Below are positions 31,675-42,522 of a DNA stretch of 64,000 nucleotides, piece after piece. Source of the stretch: Hawksworthiomyces lignivorus (taxonomy: Eukaryota > Ascomycota > Sordariomycetes > Ophiostomatales > Ophiostomataceae); contig NTMA01000033.1 in NCBI GenBank assembly GCA_002917075.1, positions 62,001 to 126,000 of the forward strand, read 5' to 3'. The notes below the pieces were generated by a model, which was not told the DNA's origin, made no database searches, and saw nothing but the letters and a program-made list of their open reading frames with translations. The translations under genes and the position numbers were made by a program. Numbering within the stretch: the stretch's first letter is position 1; every line of letters begins with the position of its first letter.

Positions 31675-33513
31675 ACGAACCGTCTCTCGAGATCGAAGAC
31701 GACATGTCAGAAATCTAGAGTGTGGGAGAAGATGGCGGTGGTGGTTGTGGTGGAACTGGGTTATGACTACGGTGTGGGTTATAGGCGGGGCGTTTGCGCA
31801 GCATCTCTATTGCGGCCAAGCCGTAATCCCCGTTTCTTGTGTCTTTGGCGCATCGGATCCATATTAAAAGTAAAAGCAACAGAAGGAAAAATACAAAACG
31901 TTCCAAAGCAAAAAAAAGAAAGAAAAAAACCAATGATGCAATGCGTGCGTATGCGCAATGAGTGAATGAGCCATGAATCAGCCATGAAATGAGGCGAGAC
32001 AGTCCCTCGCCTACGGCGGCAAGATCCTCGGGGGTGACGACGTGTTCTCGCTCGTCTGCAAGCGCACCTGCACGAGGCAAAACGTACTCGCGTCTCTCGT
32101 GCTACATAACCTTATTCTTTCTCTTGTGATGTGCTGCTCTGCACTCTAGATGGGCGGCATAGTGCGTCAAACGCTTGGCCGGCGGAGACTTTTTTGTACA
32201 GAATAAGGGTGCCAAGACCCTGAGCACTCCAACAATGCAACGCCTAGCCCCGTGGCTCACCAAAACAGCGGCCAAGTTCCCGCGACAAAACCGAGAGCCA
32301 GAGCAGCGAGCTTGCGTATCACTTGGGGCTGTGCTGCGTGCTAGTCACCAAGCGGCCTCCCCAGCGAGCACCTGGGGGTGGCTCTCCTGCAACGGTTGAA
32401 CCAGGCGTAGCCCAATCTGCTTTCTTCTCCTTTTGAATGTCTTAAATGCAGAGGTGTAAGTTTTTTTCAGATATCTGAATAGATCCGACTCAGTATACGG
32501 TAGAAGGTCGGTAAGCCTTTTTTTTCCCTCCATCTCGTCGTCTCCTTATTCTTTTTTTCTTTCGTTCTTTTACTGGGCTTTTCTTTTCTTTTTCACCATA
32601 TCCGTATTTCCTCTCTCTGCCTTCCGGCCTTTGGCCTCCATCCCCTTGACCGACCCTCCATATAAGCCGCGATTCCCAACAGCCTCTCCTTGTTTCGATT
32701 GCTGTTTGTATTGTGTTATTAGTTAATTAATTTGCCTCTACTTCGCCTCCCGCTGAGCCTATCATTTCCGAATAATTATTCAACGCGCGTTTGCTGTTCG
32801 GCTAATTGCATACTGTGTCCCTGCATGTACGAGTAGTATTACGGAGTATTAGTGGGTTGCTCTTTCCCATCAGTCGCGCTCCTCCGCTGCAACGTCCCCC
32901 GACGCGCCGAATTGCTTATAAGCCTAGGAAGGAACGACTGTTCTGCCTGGGGCTCTCCTTATTTATTTATACTGTCGTCTCCCAACTGCATCAACTGCAT
33001 CAACTGCATCAACTTCATACTCATAGTATAACGGCACAATCGAGGCACAGCAAAGTCTGCCTTTTTGTATTTTGGCACCGTATCACCGGCAAAAAAGAAC
33101 TGCTCAGTGTGAGCCCTTTCATTCACGGCGCATTCTGGACACTCTTACCGGCCCGTCCCCTGTTGCAACCAATTTTACTAATACAGCTCTGCGCTGCCAC
33201 TATCCCGCCATTTGACATCCCCTAAACATTCCCGTGCAGCCTCATCTGCAGGACCCATTCCCACCTTGAGCGCAAGGCAGCCATCCCATCTGGAAAAAAA
33301 ATAATAGCTCCTGGTGCCTTGGTCTATTTTCCTTGCTTCTACCTGGCTTCTACCTAGCGTCCTATTCCTCTTCTGAGCACCGACGGATTTAATATATAAG
33401 GGTCTCCTGCAACTACATCCTACCTAGGCTGCGAGATAGTAGTACGTGCCAGTCTTTCAGTCGCTGAGAGCTCACGTCCAAAGGCGAAACGCAAATCGCC
33501 GCAGGGAGCCAAG
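31675..33513. other. Intergenic, no gene recognised
   Basis: 1.8 kb between uS4 and the Lsb5-like gene. It contains the uS4 3' UTR, a TACGGAGTA nonamer at 32840-32848 preceded by the 15-mer CATGTACGAGTAGTA (32824-32838), a short 9-bp tandem repeat at 32984-33010, and a TATATAAG element at 33392-33399 about 115 bp before the Lsb5 start. I checked for tRNA and 5S-like sequences by eye and found none. Confidence 0.5.
32984..33013. repeat. 9-bp tandem repeat, AACTGCATC x 3
   Basis: Three exact head-to-tail copies followed by a partial fourth copy, in the upstream region of the Lsb5-like gene. Confidence 0.85.
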
Positions 33514-35655
33514 ATGAAGAGCTTTCGCAACAAGCTTGGCCGCAAGAAAGGTACTGCATTCCTCTCCCCTTCTCCGCCGACTTTACGGTTTTCTTCCTAG
33601 CCAAGCCAGGGGAAGCGACTAACAAGACCTAGCTGACGAGCCTCCTGCCGATGGATATGCGGTGCAACGGACTGACTCCATTCCCGGCACTCTCGGCTCG
33701 GTCAACGATGTCACCAATCCCAACGAGACGCCCGAAGCTGCTGCGCAGCGGCTTGTCGTATGTCCTGAGCTTCTTTTTCCAAGGCGCAATCGCATGCTAA
33801 CAATACCTTAGAAAACGTTCTGCATGAGCGAAGTAGATGAGACTGTAGGTGCCCGCTGTGTTCTTCTCTTCTTCCTTCCCCTATATCGCTCTAATCTGAC
33901 TTGTCTGTTTTTTTTCAAGGGAGCCGAAGTGACCCTCTTACCCAGCATCGTTGAGGTCGCGGAGTCGTCGCCCCAGGCTGCTGCAGAATGCGCCCGCTTT
34001 ATTCGCAAGTTCATGTATCGCGACTACTGGAGTCGGCCCAACTTCGTCTACAATGCCATCATGCTGATGCGCATCCTGGTCGACAACCCGAACCTGGCCT
34101 TTACACGCAACATGGACAAGAAGTTTGTGGACACCGTGAGGGACCTGCTGCGGGGCTGCAATCACGCCCATGTCGTGCACTTCCTCATCGAGACGCTGCA
34201 GGATTGCGAAGCGAAGGGTGCTGTGGACGAGGGCATGGGCCGTTTGGTCGAGATGTGGCAGAAGGAGAAGGCTAAGAGCCAAAAATCGTATTCGGTAAGA
34301 GGGACAGAGGTCCACACGTTCTGTGGTTCTCAAATTTTGTCTCCATGATTCCAGTCTGTCTAACCAATTTGTCGACACAGAACCACCCGCAAGGCGGCGG
34401 ACAAGTGAGCGGCCGGCCTGGCCTCTGGCATCGGCCATCACAGCAACCGCAGCCACAGTGGGTGCCTATGGGCCACCCGGCCCAACCCGGCCAGTACGAG
34501 CGCGGCCGCGGCAGCGGAGCCTCGCTGCCCAAGCCGCGCGAGCTCCGGAAGCGGCTCGAAGAGGCCCGCACCACCGCGAGCGTGCTGGCGGACGTCGTCA
34601 ACACCACGACGTCGGCTGCCCTACTGAAGCACGACCTAGCTGACGACCTGTCGGCACGGTGCCAGCGCGCATCTGCGCAAGTTCTTGAGTATCTCAACGT
34701 GCGCGACCCTGTCCCAGACAATGAGGAGATGGCCGCCCTCCTGGCGACGCACGAAGCCGTGAGCCAGACGCTCCTGCACTACCACCGGGCGGTGCTCGAG
34801 GCGCGCAAAGGGCTGGGCGTCGGCGAGACGCCCCGCAACGCGGACGGCAACGTGACCGTTGAGATGACGCCCGCCGGCAAAGGCAAGGGGGCGGCACCGA
34901 CGTCGCCTGGGGGCGCGGGTGGCCCAAGTGGCACGAACGGCGGCGCCAGCGGCAGCAGCGCGAACGGCTTCGGCTTCGGCGGAAGCGGCAGCGGCAGCAA
35001 CGGGCGGCATGACGAGGCCACGTTTGGCCGCAACGATGACGATGACATGATCGCCGCGGCTATCGCTGCGAGCACGGCGACGGGCGCCAACGGCCGTGGC
35101 GGCGGGGGCGGCGGGGGCGCGGGGGGCGGCGGCAGCAGCAGCCGACGATTCCCGGGCCAGCTCGACGCGAGCGGACCAGCTAGCGAGGCCGAAAACCCCT
35201 TCGCCGACAACGTTCACGCAGAGTCGTCGCGCTCGTCGTCGCAAGCGCGGCCTTTATACGGCGGCGGGAGCGGTGCTGGTGCCGGAGGCGCCGGTGGCAG
35301 CAGCAGTGCGGCCGCCGCATCTGGGGCAGCCGACGGTAGTGGTTCCGGCGCCGGAGCTGGCGGCGTCGCCTACGTCGACAGTGACAATGAGAGCGACGAG
35401 GAGTACCTCCGGTCGCAGCGGCGCGGCAGATCCGGCAAGGGCGCAGAGGACCCCGGAGAAGGATCGTCGTCGTCGGCCAGGCCCGGCGCCTCATCGTCGC
35501 GCAGTGAGGCTGACATGTCCCCAGTCGACACCGGCGCCAGCCTGTACGCCGGCCCCTCCGTGGGCGAAGGCTCGTCGTCTGCGTCTCGTCCGATCGTGGA
35601 CTCGGCTGCGCCCAGCAGTGGCCAGTTCGGAGAAGGGCCGGTATACCGCTACTAA
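33514..35655 (+). CDS. LSB5: Lsb5-like VHS-GAT protein, actin patch / endocytosis, 614 aa
   Basis: Five exons, join(33514..33550, 33633..33757, 33812..33844, 33920..34294, 34381..35655), including one of 33 nt; all junctions have GTAC/GTAT/GTAG/GTAA donors and keep frame. Residues about 60-175 form a VHS-type helical domain (LLPSIVEVAESS, FVYNAIMLMRILVDN, HFLIETLQDCEAKG). Residues about 225-310 are a GAT-like domain (LRKRLEEARTTASVLADVV, ending at LLHYHRAVLEARKGLG). This is the layout of yeast Lsb5, which binds ubiquitin, Las17 and Arf3 and works in actin patch and endocytic sorting. The C-terminal half is Gly/Ser/Ala-rich low complexity, with an Asn462-Pro-Phe motif that could bind EH domains. 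Yeast Lsb5 is only 354 aa, so the tail is an extension. A TATATAAG element lies upstream at 33392. Confidence 0.87.
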
Positions 35656-36724
35656 AAACCAAGTCCGGTCCCCTTGCCGCTGCTGCTGCTGCAGCCGTAG
35701 CATGATTCGGAGATTTCTATGCTAGAGCCTTTCTCGAGCATCTCTTTTTTCTAGTTTTTGGAAGTTTTTCTATTTCCCGCTTCCTTCATGAGGAATTGCG
35801 GCATCCTCTCCCCCATACAGCAGTTCGAAATTTTTGCTCTCGTCTGCTTTTTGAAGCCTCGAATATCTTAATGCTGGGCTGTTTTTTGTTGTGCTTCTCA
35901 TTTTCCTTGCTGCTTTCCCTAGACTCTATTTCCCCTTTTCATTCCATACTACCTTTGTTTTTCATATGCCAATGTTAGACTGAATGACTTGGATGTCTAA
36001 TGAGGAGCCTGGCTCACAGCAGCTCTGCGCCATTCTCCTGTTTTCAAGATCCCTCTTGTTGCATTTTGCCCTGCGCCTGCCCCATCTACAGAAACGAAAC
36101 AATGCAAAGCCAAAATCAGATACCCATTTTGTGTATAACTTTCTCGCGTATATTTACTTGCTTCTTCCTTGTTGTGCAACATTCTTGCTACTCGGCCTGT
36201 TGTCCATGTGTCTCATGATAAATGCTCGGCATAGCGTCTCTGTATTCGGTTTGGATATTTGACTACTGTGGCTCTCACAAATTTCTACGGATGCTCGCTC
36301 GATTATGGCATTGGCACGCGTGCGTGCACGGCACTTTTAATATTTGACAAAATCTATCTATAGCATTTAACAAAGTGTCTCACGATCTCTACCATCCTCT
36401 TAACCATATGTGTGTAACTCGCCGCGATACTTACCCTTGTGCAGAACGCCTTGCTCCGTCCCAGTATTAATGCGAACAGAAAACAGAAGAAAAAAAAAAG
36501 AACGAGGCAGAAGACGGCTACTCACTTGTATCAACGGCGGCCCATCCACATTACAAACAAACAGACAAATGAAAATCCGATCCATGACCTTATGCAACGC
36601 TCAAACCAAGACGCAAAAAAGTGAAGCTAAACTGAAAAAATCAGACATATTATACACGCAGTCTTAATCCTTATCGAGATTAAGACCGCAGCGACTCATA
36701 GCGATGGAAGCGGGCTTATGAGAG
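35656..36724. other. Convergent intergenic region, LSB5 / SEC2
   Basis: 1.1 kb between two 3' ends. T-rich plus-strand sequence at 35740-35960 fits a 3' UTR. No gene was recognised. Confidence 0.5.
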
Positions 36725-39238
36725 TTATGAAATGTGGCCACCCATGCCGCTAACCATAGCTGCAACGGACGACGACAATATAGACGACCGATTCTGGATC
36801 GGCCGTTCAGCGGTATTGCTGGTCACAATGCCAAGCCCGGGACCAGCCGCTGGTTTGGACAAAGGACTTGGAACATTCGAGCTGTAGCCATTAGTCTGAC
36901 TGACGGACTGCTCCTTTATTCCGTTTGTCTGGTTCGTTTCACTACTCGGTTGCGTGCCCACTGTATTGGAAACATCGCTGTTGCCGCTCACAATACGAGA
37001 ATTGCGAGCAGAGCGTATGCTAGCGCCGCTACCACCACCGCTGCTGTTGACGGCCGGAAGCACGCCGCCACCAATGCGGGCCCAAAACATTTGCTCGCGC
37101 AGCCGCACACATTCTTCCCACGCGGCTTGCTCAGCCTCTTCGTCGGCAGCTCGCCAGTGGCCTTCCTTAATCATTCGCAGGAAAACAAGGAAACCGCAAA
37201 CGGAACGCACACGAGTCAGGCAGTAATCGCATAGAGGGTAGGGCGTAGACTTGTCACTCTCAGTGAGACGAAATCGGTGGTGGCGCAGGTAAGCCTGCTG
37301 CGGGCGGCTCTCGCCGCACATAGAGCAAGAATTCTGAATCATGAGAGAAGTGCCGATCATGTTGGGTACGGGTTCGGCCACCAGTGTTCCCTCTACAATC
37401 GCAGACATGATATTACGGCGAACAAGCCAGAAGATACCAGGTGCGGAGTCGAGGCGCAGGGTGGGTTCAATATCCTCGACTAGTACGCGCTTATAGAACT
37501 TGGATTCTTTGAGGTCCTTGGCGTAGTTTTGTGGAGATGTGCCATTAGATGAGACAGTGAGTCCAGATGCCATAGAAGCCAACGCATTCGCAGCTGTGAC
37601 AGGAGCAGTGGACGATACGGTATGCGCTTGTGTGTTCCACGCCGTAGTTCCCATCGGAGGCGTTTTAGGAAGCGACGTTGACGACGGCGACCGGGAGTGA
37701 GGTTGCATGTTCTGTTGTTGAAGCATGAGGCTGATTTGGGCAGCACGAATCAGCTCGACAAACTCGTGAAAAGCGGCAGTGTCAAACCGAAGAATAGGCC
37801 GGAGAAGATGCGTAAAGCTCGTCGGGTGCGATGGAGAAAGGGGAAGAGAATCGGGGGATTGTGTAGAATTTGGTGGGTTTGCAGCGGCCGTGGTTGCCGG
37901 AATAGTAGTCGCCACAGAGATTGAAGGTCCGTCAACAGTTGCATCGGTGCTTGCGGTACCGGCGCCCCCAGATCCCTCGATCATCTTGGCATCATCCCTG
38001 TCTGTGACCTCAGACGTGGATGAAATGTCAGACTCTTTCGAATCAAACTTTTCAAATCCAGGCGATGTCGGGGTTGTCATGGCAGTTGTCTGGTCGTCTC
38101 GAGACGGCGACTCTGCCGTGATCATTTCTTCCATGACCTGTTTCAATTCGGCCAGCTGTTCCTGCTGCGACTTCAGCAGACCCTCGGTGTCGGCCAGCTG
38201 CGCCTTGAGATTGTCGTAGCGACGAGCTGCAGCCTGCTGCTCCTTGCGGGCCTCTTCTTTGGCAGCAACGACCATCTTGTTCGCCTGGTCGAACAATTCA
38301 GCCGTCAGTGCCTCGAGTTCAAGCTCAATCTTCTTCTTCGCCTCTTCAGCCTCGAGGCGCAGCTTCTTTTCGTCGCGGACTTTGGCAAGCAGCTGGGCCT
38401 TTTCATTCTCAACGGTGGACTTGCGAACCCACAAACCACCTGACAAGAACTCTTTCTGGCGGGCCGAGAGCGCTTCCAATTTGCGGATCCTGTCACGCGA
38501 TTCCTCGAGCTCTAGCCGCGTCTGAGAAAGTGTATCGTCGAGAGTACTCTGGTAGTTGATCGCATCGATCAGCTTCGTGCTGAGAGTTGTGACTTCATCT
38601 TCTAGAGGCGCATCTGCTCCAGATTCAGAGGCCGATCCCCGTATCCGAGTTCTTGGGTCTGGGATTGTGCTGATGTCCTGGTCCTCGATGGAGCTTGAAG
38701 ATAGAGAGGATGGGAGGCGGCGTATTGGCGTGGAAAGAGTTGAAGAAAGCTCCGCGGCATCCGTAGCTATCGTTGGAAGTTCGGTAGTTGAATTTGCCTT
38801 GCGGGATGAAAGTGCCTCTTTGAGAGAGGATGTTGTGGCATTGTAAGAGCGGGAGTGCGTATGGTGGCCGGGGCGAGGTGAAGGCTCAGAGCTCGACTCT
38901 GCCTCCTTGTCTGATGCGGCTGCAGTTGGTGCCACGGCTGGCTCCTGCTGAGCAGCTGGCTCCGGCTTGTCGATGGCTTTGTCCGACTCAGGGAGCCGAA
39001 GAGCGTCAGCTCCAGAGTTCGATTCCATTGGCCTGGAAGGAAAAGAACAAGCCTTGTCAGCAATGGAAAAATTCATCGAGGAAGCATATAAATCTGGACA
39101 GTGCAAGTTAGAGAATCTCGGTGGAACATACGAATCATGCTTTTCGTCGGTATCGATCGCAGACGGGATCACCAAAGTCGTCTTTGCCCCCTCCGCATCA
39201 GCTGCGGTTTCCTTCGGCGCCATTTCCACCGTCGTCAT
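36725..39238 (-). CDS. SEC2: Sec2-type Rab GDP/GTP exchange factor, 804 aa
   Basis: Two exons, complement(join(36725..39032, 39132..39238)). The 99-nt intron starts GTATGT, has a GCTGAC branch site and ends TTCCAG; because it is a multiple of three with no stop, the frame is open through it. The Sec2 coiled coil lies at about residues 185-340 after splicing, with the exchange core EALTAELFDQANKMV at about 276-290, matching the Sec4/Rab8-binding segment. Sec2 activates the Rab Sec4 on secretory vesicles for polarised growth. The C-terminal half has Ser/Thr-rich disorder and a conserved block at about 560-670 (ILVEDIEPTLRLD, a CxxC pair in NSCSMCGESRP, then YPLCDYCLTRVRSVCGFLVFLRMI), typical of filamentous fungal and Rabin8-like homologues. 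The start at 39238 gives MTTVEMAPKE. Confidence 0.87.
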   Translation of the reverse strand: MTTVEMAPKETAADAEGAKTTLVIPSAIDTDEKHDSYVPPRFSNLHCPDLYASSMNFSIADKACSFPSRPMESNSGADALRLPESDKAIDKPEPAAQQEPAVAPTAAASDKEAESSSEPSPRPGHHTHSRSYNATTSSLKEALSSRKANSTTELPTIATDAAELSSTLSTPIRRLPSSLSSSSIEDQDISTIPDPRTRIRGSASESGADAPLEDEVTTLSTKLIDAINYQSTLDDTLSQTRLELEESRDRIRKLEALSARQKEFLSGGLWVRKSTVENEKAQLLAKVRDEKKLRLEAEEAKKKIELELEALTAELFDQANKMVVAAKEEARKEQQAAARRYDNLKAQLADTEGLLKSQQEQLAELKQVMEEMITAESPSRDDQTTAMTTPTSPGFEKFDSKESDISSTSEVTDRDDAKMIEGSGGAGTASTDATVDGPSISVATTIPATTAAANPPNSTQSPDSLPLSPSHPTSFTHLLRPILRFDTAAFHEFVELIRAAQISLMLQQQNMQPHSRSPSSTSLPKTPPMGTTAWNTQAHTVSSTAPVTAANALASMASGLTVSSNGTSPQNYAKDLKESKFYKRVLVEDIEPTLRLDSAPGIFWLVRRNIMSAIVEGTLVAEPVPNMIGTSLMIQNSCSMCGESRPQQAYLRHHRFRLTESDKSTPYPLCDYCLTRVRSVCGFLVFLRMIKEGHWRAADEEAEQAAWEECVRLREQMFWARIGGGVLPAVNSSGGGSGASIRSARNSRIVSGNSDVSNTVGTQPSSETNQTNGIKEQSVSQTNGYSSNVPSPLSKPAAGPGLGIVTSNTAERPIQNRSSILSSSVAAMVSGMGGHIS

Positions 39239-42200
39239 CTTGTCGAGAGAGATGAGTTCGAGCGGCGCGCAGCAATCAACAAGGGGGACTAGCCGTCCCT
39301 AAAGGGAAGCGAAGAGTACAAGAACCGGGCAAGGAGCTCATGCACAAAGAACTTCTTTGTAGCAAAACCGATATATCGACCCTGTTTCTGTTCAGGAAAG
39401 AACACGTCGGTAGGGGAAAGAGATAGATCGAGCAACGCGAGCGAGTACGAGCACAAAAGCTGGTCTGGGCGAAGACAAAAGGTTGATGAATATGAGTTTT
39501 TAGCGAGAAATGCTAATGGCGGTGGCCGAGCTGTGGAGATTCGAAAACGGTGTAGTAATCCAGAAAAATACAAAACACGAAAGTCGGCGGTGAATTTCCA
39601 AGTTGTCGAGACAAGTTCGTCGAAAACGGCGATGAGAGTGTCGTCGAAGCAATTGCTCGGGAAATGTACTTTCGGGGAGATTGGACTGGCCGACAGTGGC
39701 AATCAAGATTGACGTCGTTGATTTTTCCGATTGCTGAGAAATTAAGACATTCTCTTATTCACGATCAAGCAGGGGACCAGCAGTCAAAGCCAAGACATGA
39801 CTACGTACAGCACAGCCGAAATGAAAAAGAGAAGACTTTTTAAAAAGGCCAAGGAGAAGCAAGGGAGAAAGTATGACGATCGAGAGAAGACTGGCAAAAG
39901 TGCAAAGTGAGGAAAGAAGAAACAGGGAAAGAGAAGGAAGCGAGAGAGAGAGAGAGAAAGAGGAGATCCTTGTCTGCTGCCAACCAACTAACCAAACAAG
40001 AAAGCCAATCAATAATATTGGCAAGAAGGGCGAAATTCAAAGAAGGGAAGGCGCAAGTCAACATGGGCACCAAAAAGTCCATCCACTGCTACTCTACTAC
40101 GACGTGGTACTTTGCAAGTTGCCTCTGGCTCGCACAGACAAGAGCAGACGAGGGCGGACAAGAAAGAAAGACCAGGGAAGGCGCCGGCGGGCGGAAGCTC
40201 TCTTTCTTGCCCGTGCATTTTCCTTGCCGATTATCGCCCTTCTCGCTCGCCTTCTCCTCTTTCTTTCCCTCTTTGAATGTAATGTATGTAAGCCTGTGGC
40301 CTGTCTCTGGGTCGTTCTTTGGCCTTGGGTCCCCTTGTCCGTGGCCTCTCTTTGGCTTTGCACGCGCCGTAGTTGCCGAGAAAACCAACAGACCAGCAGG
40401 CCACCCTCCACGAATCATGGGCGCAGATTCAGGCCGCCCAGGCCACATGTGCATGCTCTTGCTGCCCACCTTGATTCATAACGCTAGTCTGTATCAGGAA
40501 TGGCGTGACAGCTCTGCCAGGGATCCCAGGCCAAAAATCACAGCAGCAGCGGCAGCACCAGCAAAAGAAAAAGAGGAAAACAAAGCAGTGAGACTGTTGC
40601 ATCCAGGACCGCATGCAGGGCCGTTGCAGGCGCTTTTGAGCAGATCTCGGACTGGACAAACGAACGCGGCGAATCGAATCGTTAATGCCTCAGACTTTAG
40701 ATCTCAACTTCCCTCGCTTCGTACTCGTTTGTCGTACATAGACGCAGCAGAGAGACTTGCCGCAAAGTCGGGTACAACCAACAGACTGACCTAAGGATAG
40801 CACGAAATATGATTTGTACGACTGGGGGCCACAGTAGACTCTGGGGACGCAGAGAAGAGCTGATGTCCGGTCACTCTATCGTTTGGAGCTGTCGTTTGGA
40901 GCTATTCGCCGTGTCCTTCGTATCTGCTCTTTTTTTCTGCATTTTCCCCCCTGCAGCTTGCTGCTCTCCAGGCACTGAATGATGATCTCAGCGAGCTGAT
41001 ACGAGCGCTTCACAAAGCCAATCCTTTGTGTGCCATGTGTATATTATGCCTGTTCCTGTCCGCGAAACACGACGCACCCCGGACCCGGACGCTAGGGCAG
41101 GCCTCGTATCTCACCACTCGCATTGGGCGTAGCGTCTCGCCAGTTTCCAATAATGCTACTTGCATCGTCATCTTAGAAATTAGCTTTCGTATCTAGCAAA
41201 GCTCGTACTCTGTCCTGCAAGGGGAAGTGAAGCACGGGTCATAGCTGCCCATGCTATGTGCGATTTCAGCCGTTCGGCTTTCCAATTCAATTGACCAGGT
41301 CTTATCTATTAGATACGAAGAGTAGTCCCAATTGTGTAATTTTGGTGTTCTGCCAGAGCCGGCGTCCCACCTTTTCACCCTCGCACCTTTGAGGCTGGCT
41401 GGCTTGAGTGTTATAGGCAAAAGGCCGTGGAAAGCGAAATGGAAAATAAGAAACGCGGCTCGAGACGAGGTGGCAAAACCCGGTTAGGCTGCGCCTTGTC
41501 TTCAGACGACGTCGTGATGTGTTTACTGTCTATAGCTTGGCCTAATAAGCTTTATCCGTCGTCACCGGTCCTACATTTTTCTTCTTCTTCTTATTTGCCC
41601 GAGTCTTAGCAGAGCCTGATATTGTTTCCAGTCCCTGCATCCGCCAACTGGAAGCCCTGTTTGTTCTACGTCTCGACGCAGGACAGAAAGTCATCGTTTA
41701 TGCGATCAGCTCGGACTCGCTTTTCATGTCAGCAGCGCTAGCCTCGCAATTTATCTCGGCAGCTCAGAGTAGTCCGGATGCGTTTTATTCCTTCTTATTC
41801 TTTCTACGTGTTGGGTTGGCTCATTGACAGAGCGATAAAGGCATAATAGCAAGATTCAATACGACAATTTTTTCCGTCTTACCAACCCAAACAGGACCTT
41901 TGAATTCTTGCATAAACGAAAAAAGAAGAGAAAAGAAAAAAAAAAGCTTCCGTAAAAGGGGTTCTTGGTAAGGATTGTCCTTCCCGGATCACCATGCATC
42001 TCCCGGCATTTAGGTCGTCCCAAACGCAGGAGCATGGCCACAGGAAGCTCTTCCGCCTGGGAACGCTCAGGCGATCGCGGGCTGCGCGTTTCAATGTGTT
42101 GGGCGTCTATTAGGAGGTCCTGTCCCAACCCTTGATCTTGAAAAGTTTGGCTCTGGACATCTGCCATCCGTTTTGCTCTTCTGTCTCAAGCGCGTTTGCG

Positions 42201-42522
42201 CTGCCGCTCTGCTGTTTCTGATCGGTGCTGAGCTGGCTTACCCCCCACGTCTGTGATCTATATGCAGTCGGATTTGGAGAACTTGCACAAAAATTGGGTA
42301 GCTGTCGGCACAAAATCGGATGAATCTGAGACTAGAGGAGGTGCAAGATTCATAAAACAAACAGCGACTTCCGCCCGTCCTTTTTTTAGACCATCTGAGG
42401 CGTAGCAGAGAATCAACTCCCGGACTTGTGTTTTGTACATCGGAGACTGCACTCCGTCTCGTCTGAAAGCTGCCTCTTGTTCCCTTGTTTCCCCCGCCTT
42501 CCGGGCCAATTCGTTTCAAAAC
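39239..42522. promoter_or_regulatory. Long divergent intergenic region, SEC2 / paraoxonase-like gene
   Basis: 3.3 kb. The part next to SEC2 (39240-40050) is purine-rich on the plus strand, meaning a CT-rich leader on the SEC2 transcript, with an AG repeat near 39940-39961. A 296-codon open frame at 39907-40794 is low-complexity (Glu/Arg/Lys-rich, then Ser/Phe-rich) and I do not accept it as a gene. The right half shows nothing recognisable. Confidence 0.45.

Noticed and set aside
32380..32410. A GGTTCAACC-like tRNA T-arm sequence on the minus strand
   Set aside because: No matching acceptor stem, D-arm or anticodon arm at the right distances.
39907..40794. A 296-codon plus-strand frame between SEC2 and the paraoxonase-like gene
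   Set aside because: It begins without a convincing start, is low-complexity, and overlaps the likely CT-rich leader of SEC2. No splice-consistent extension or domain.
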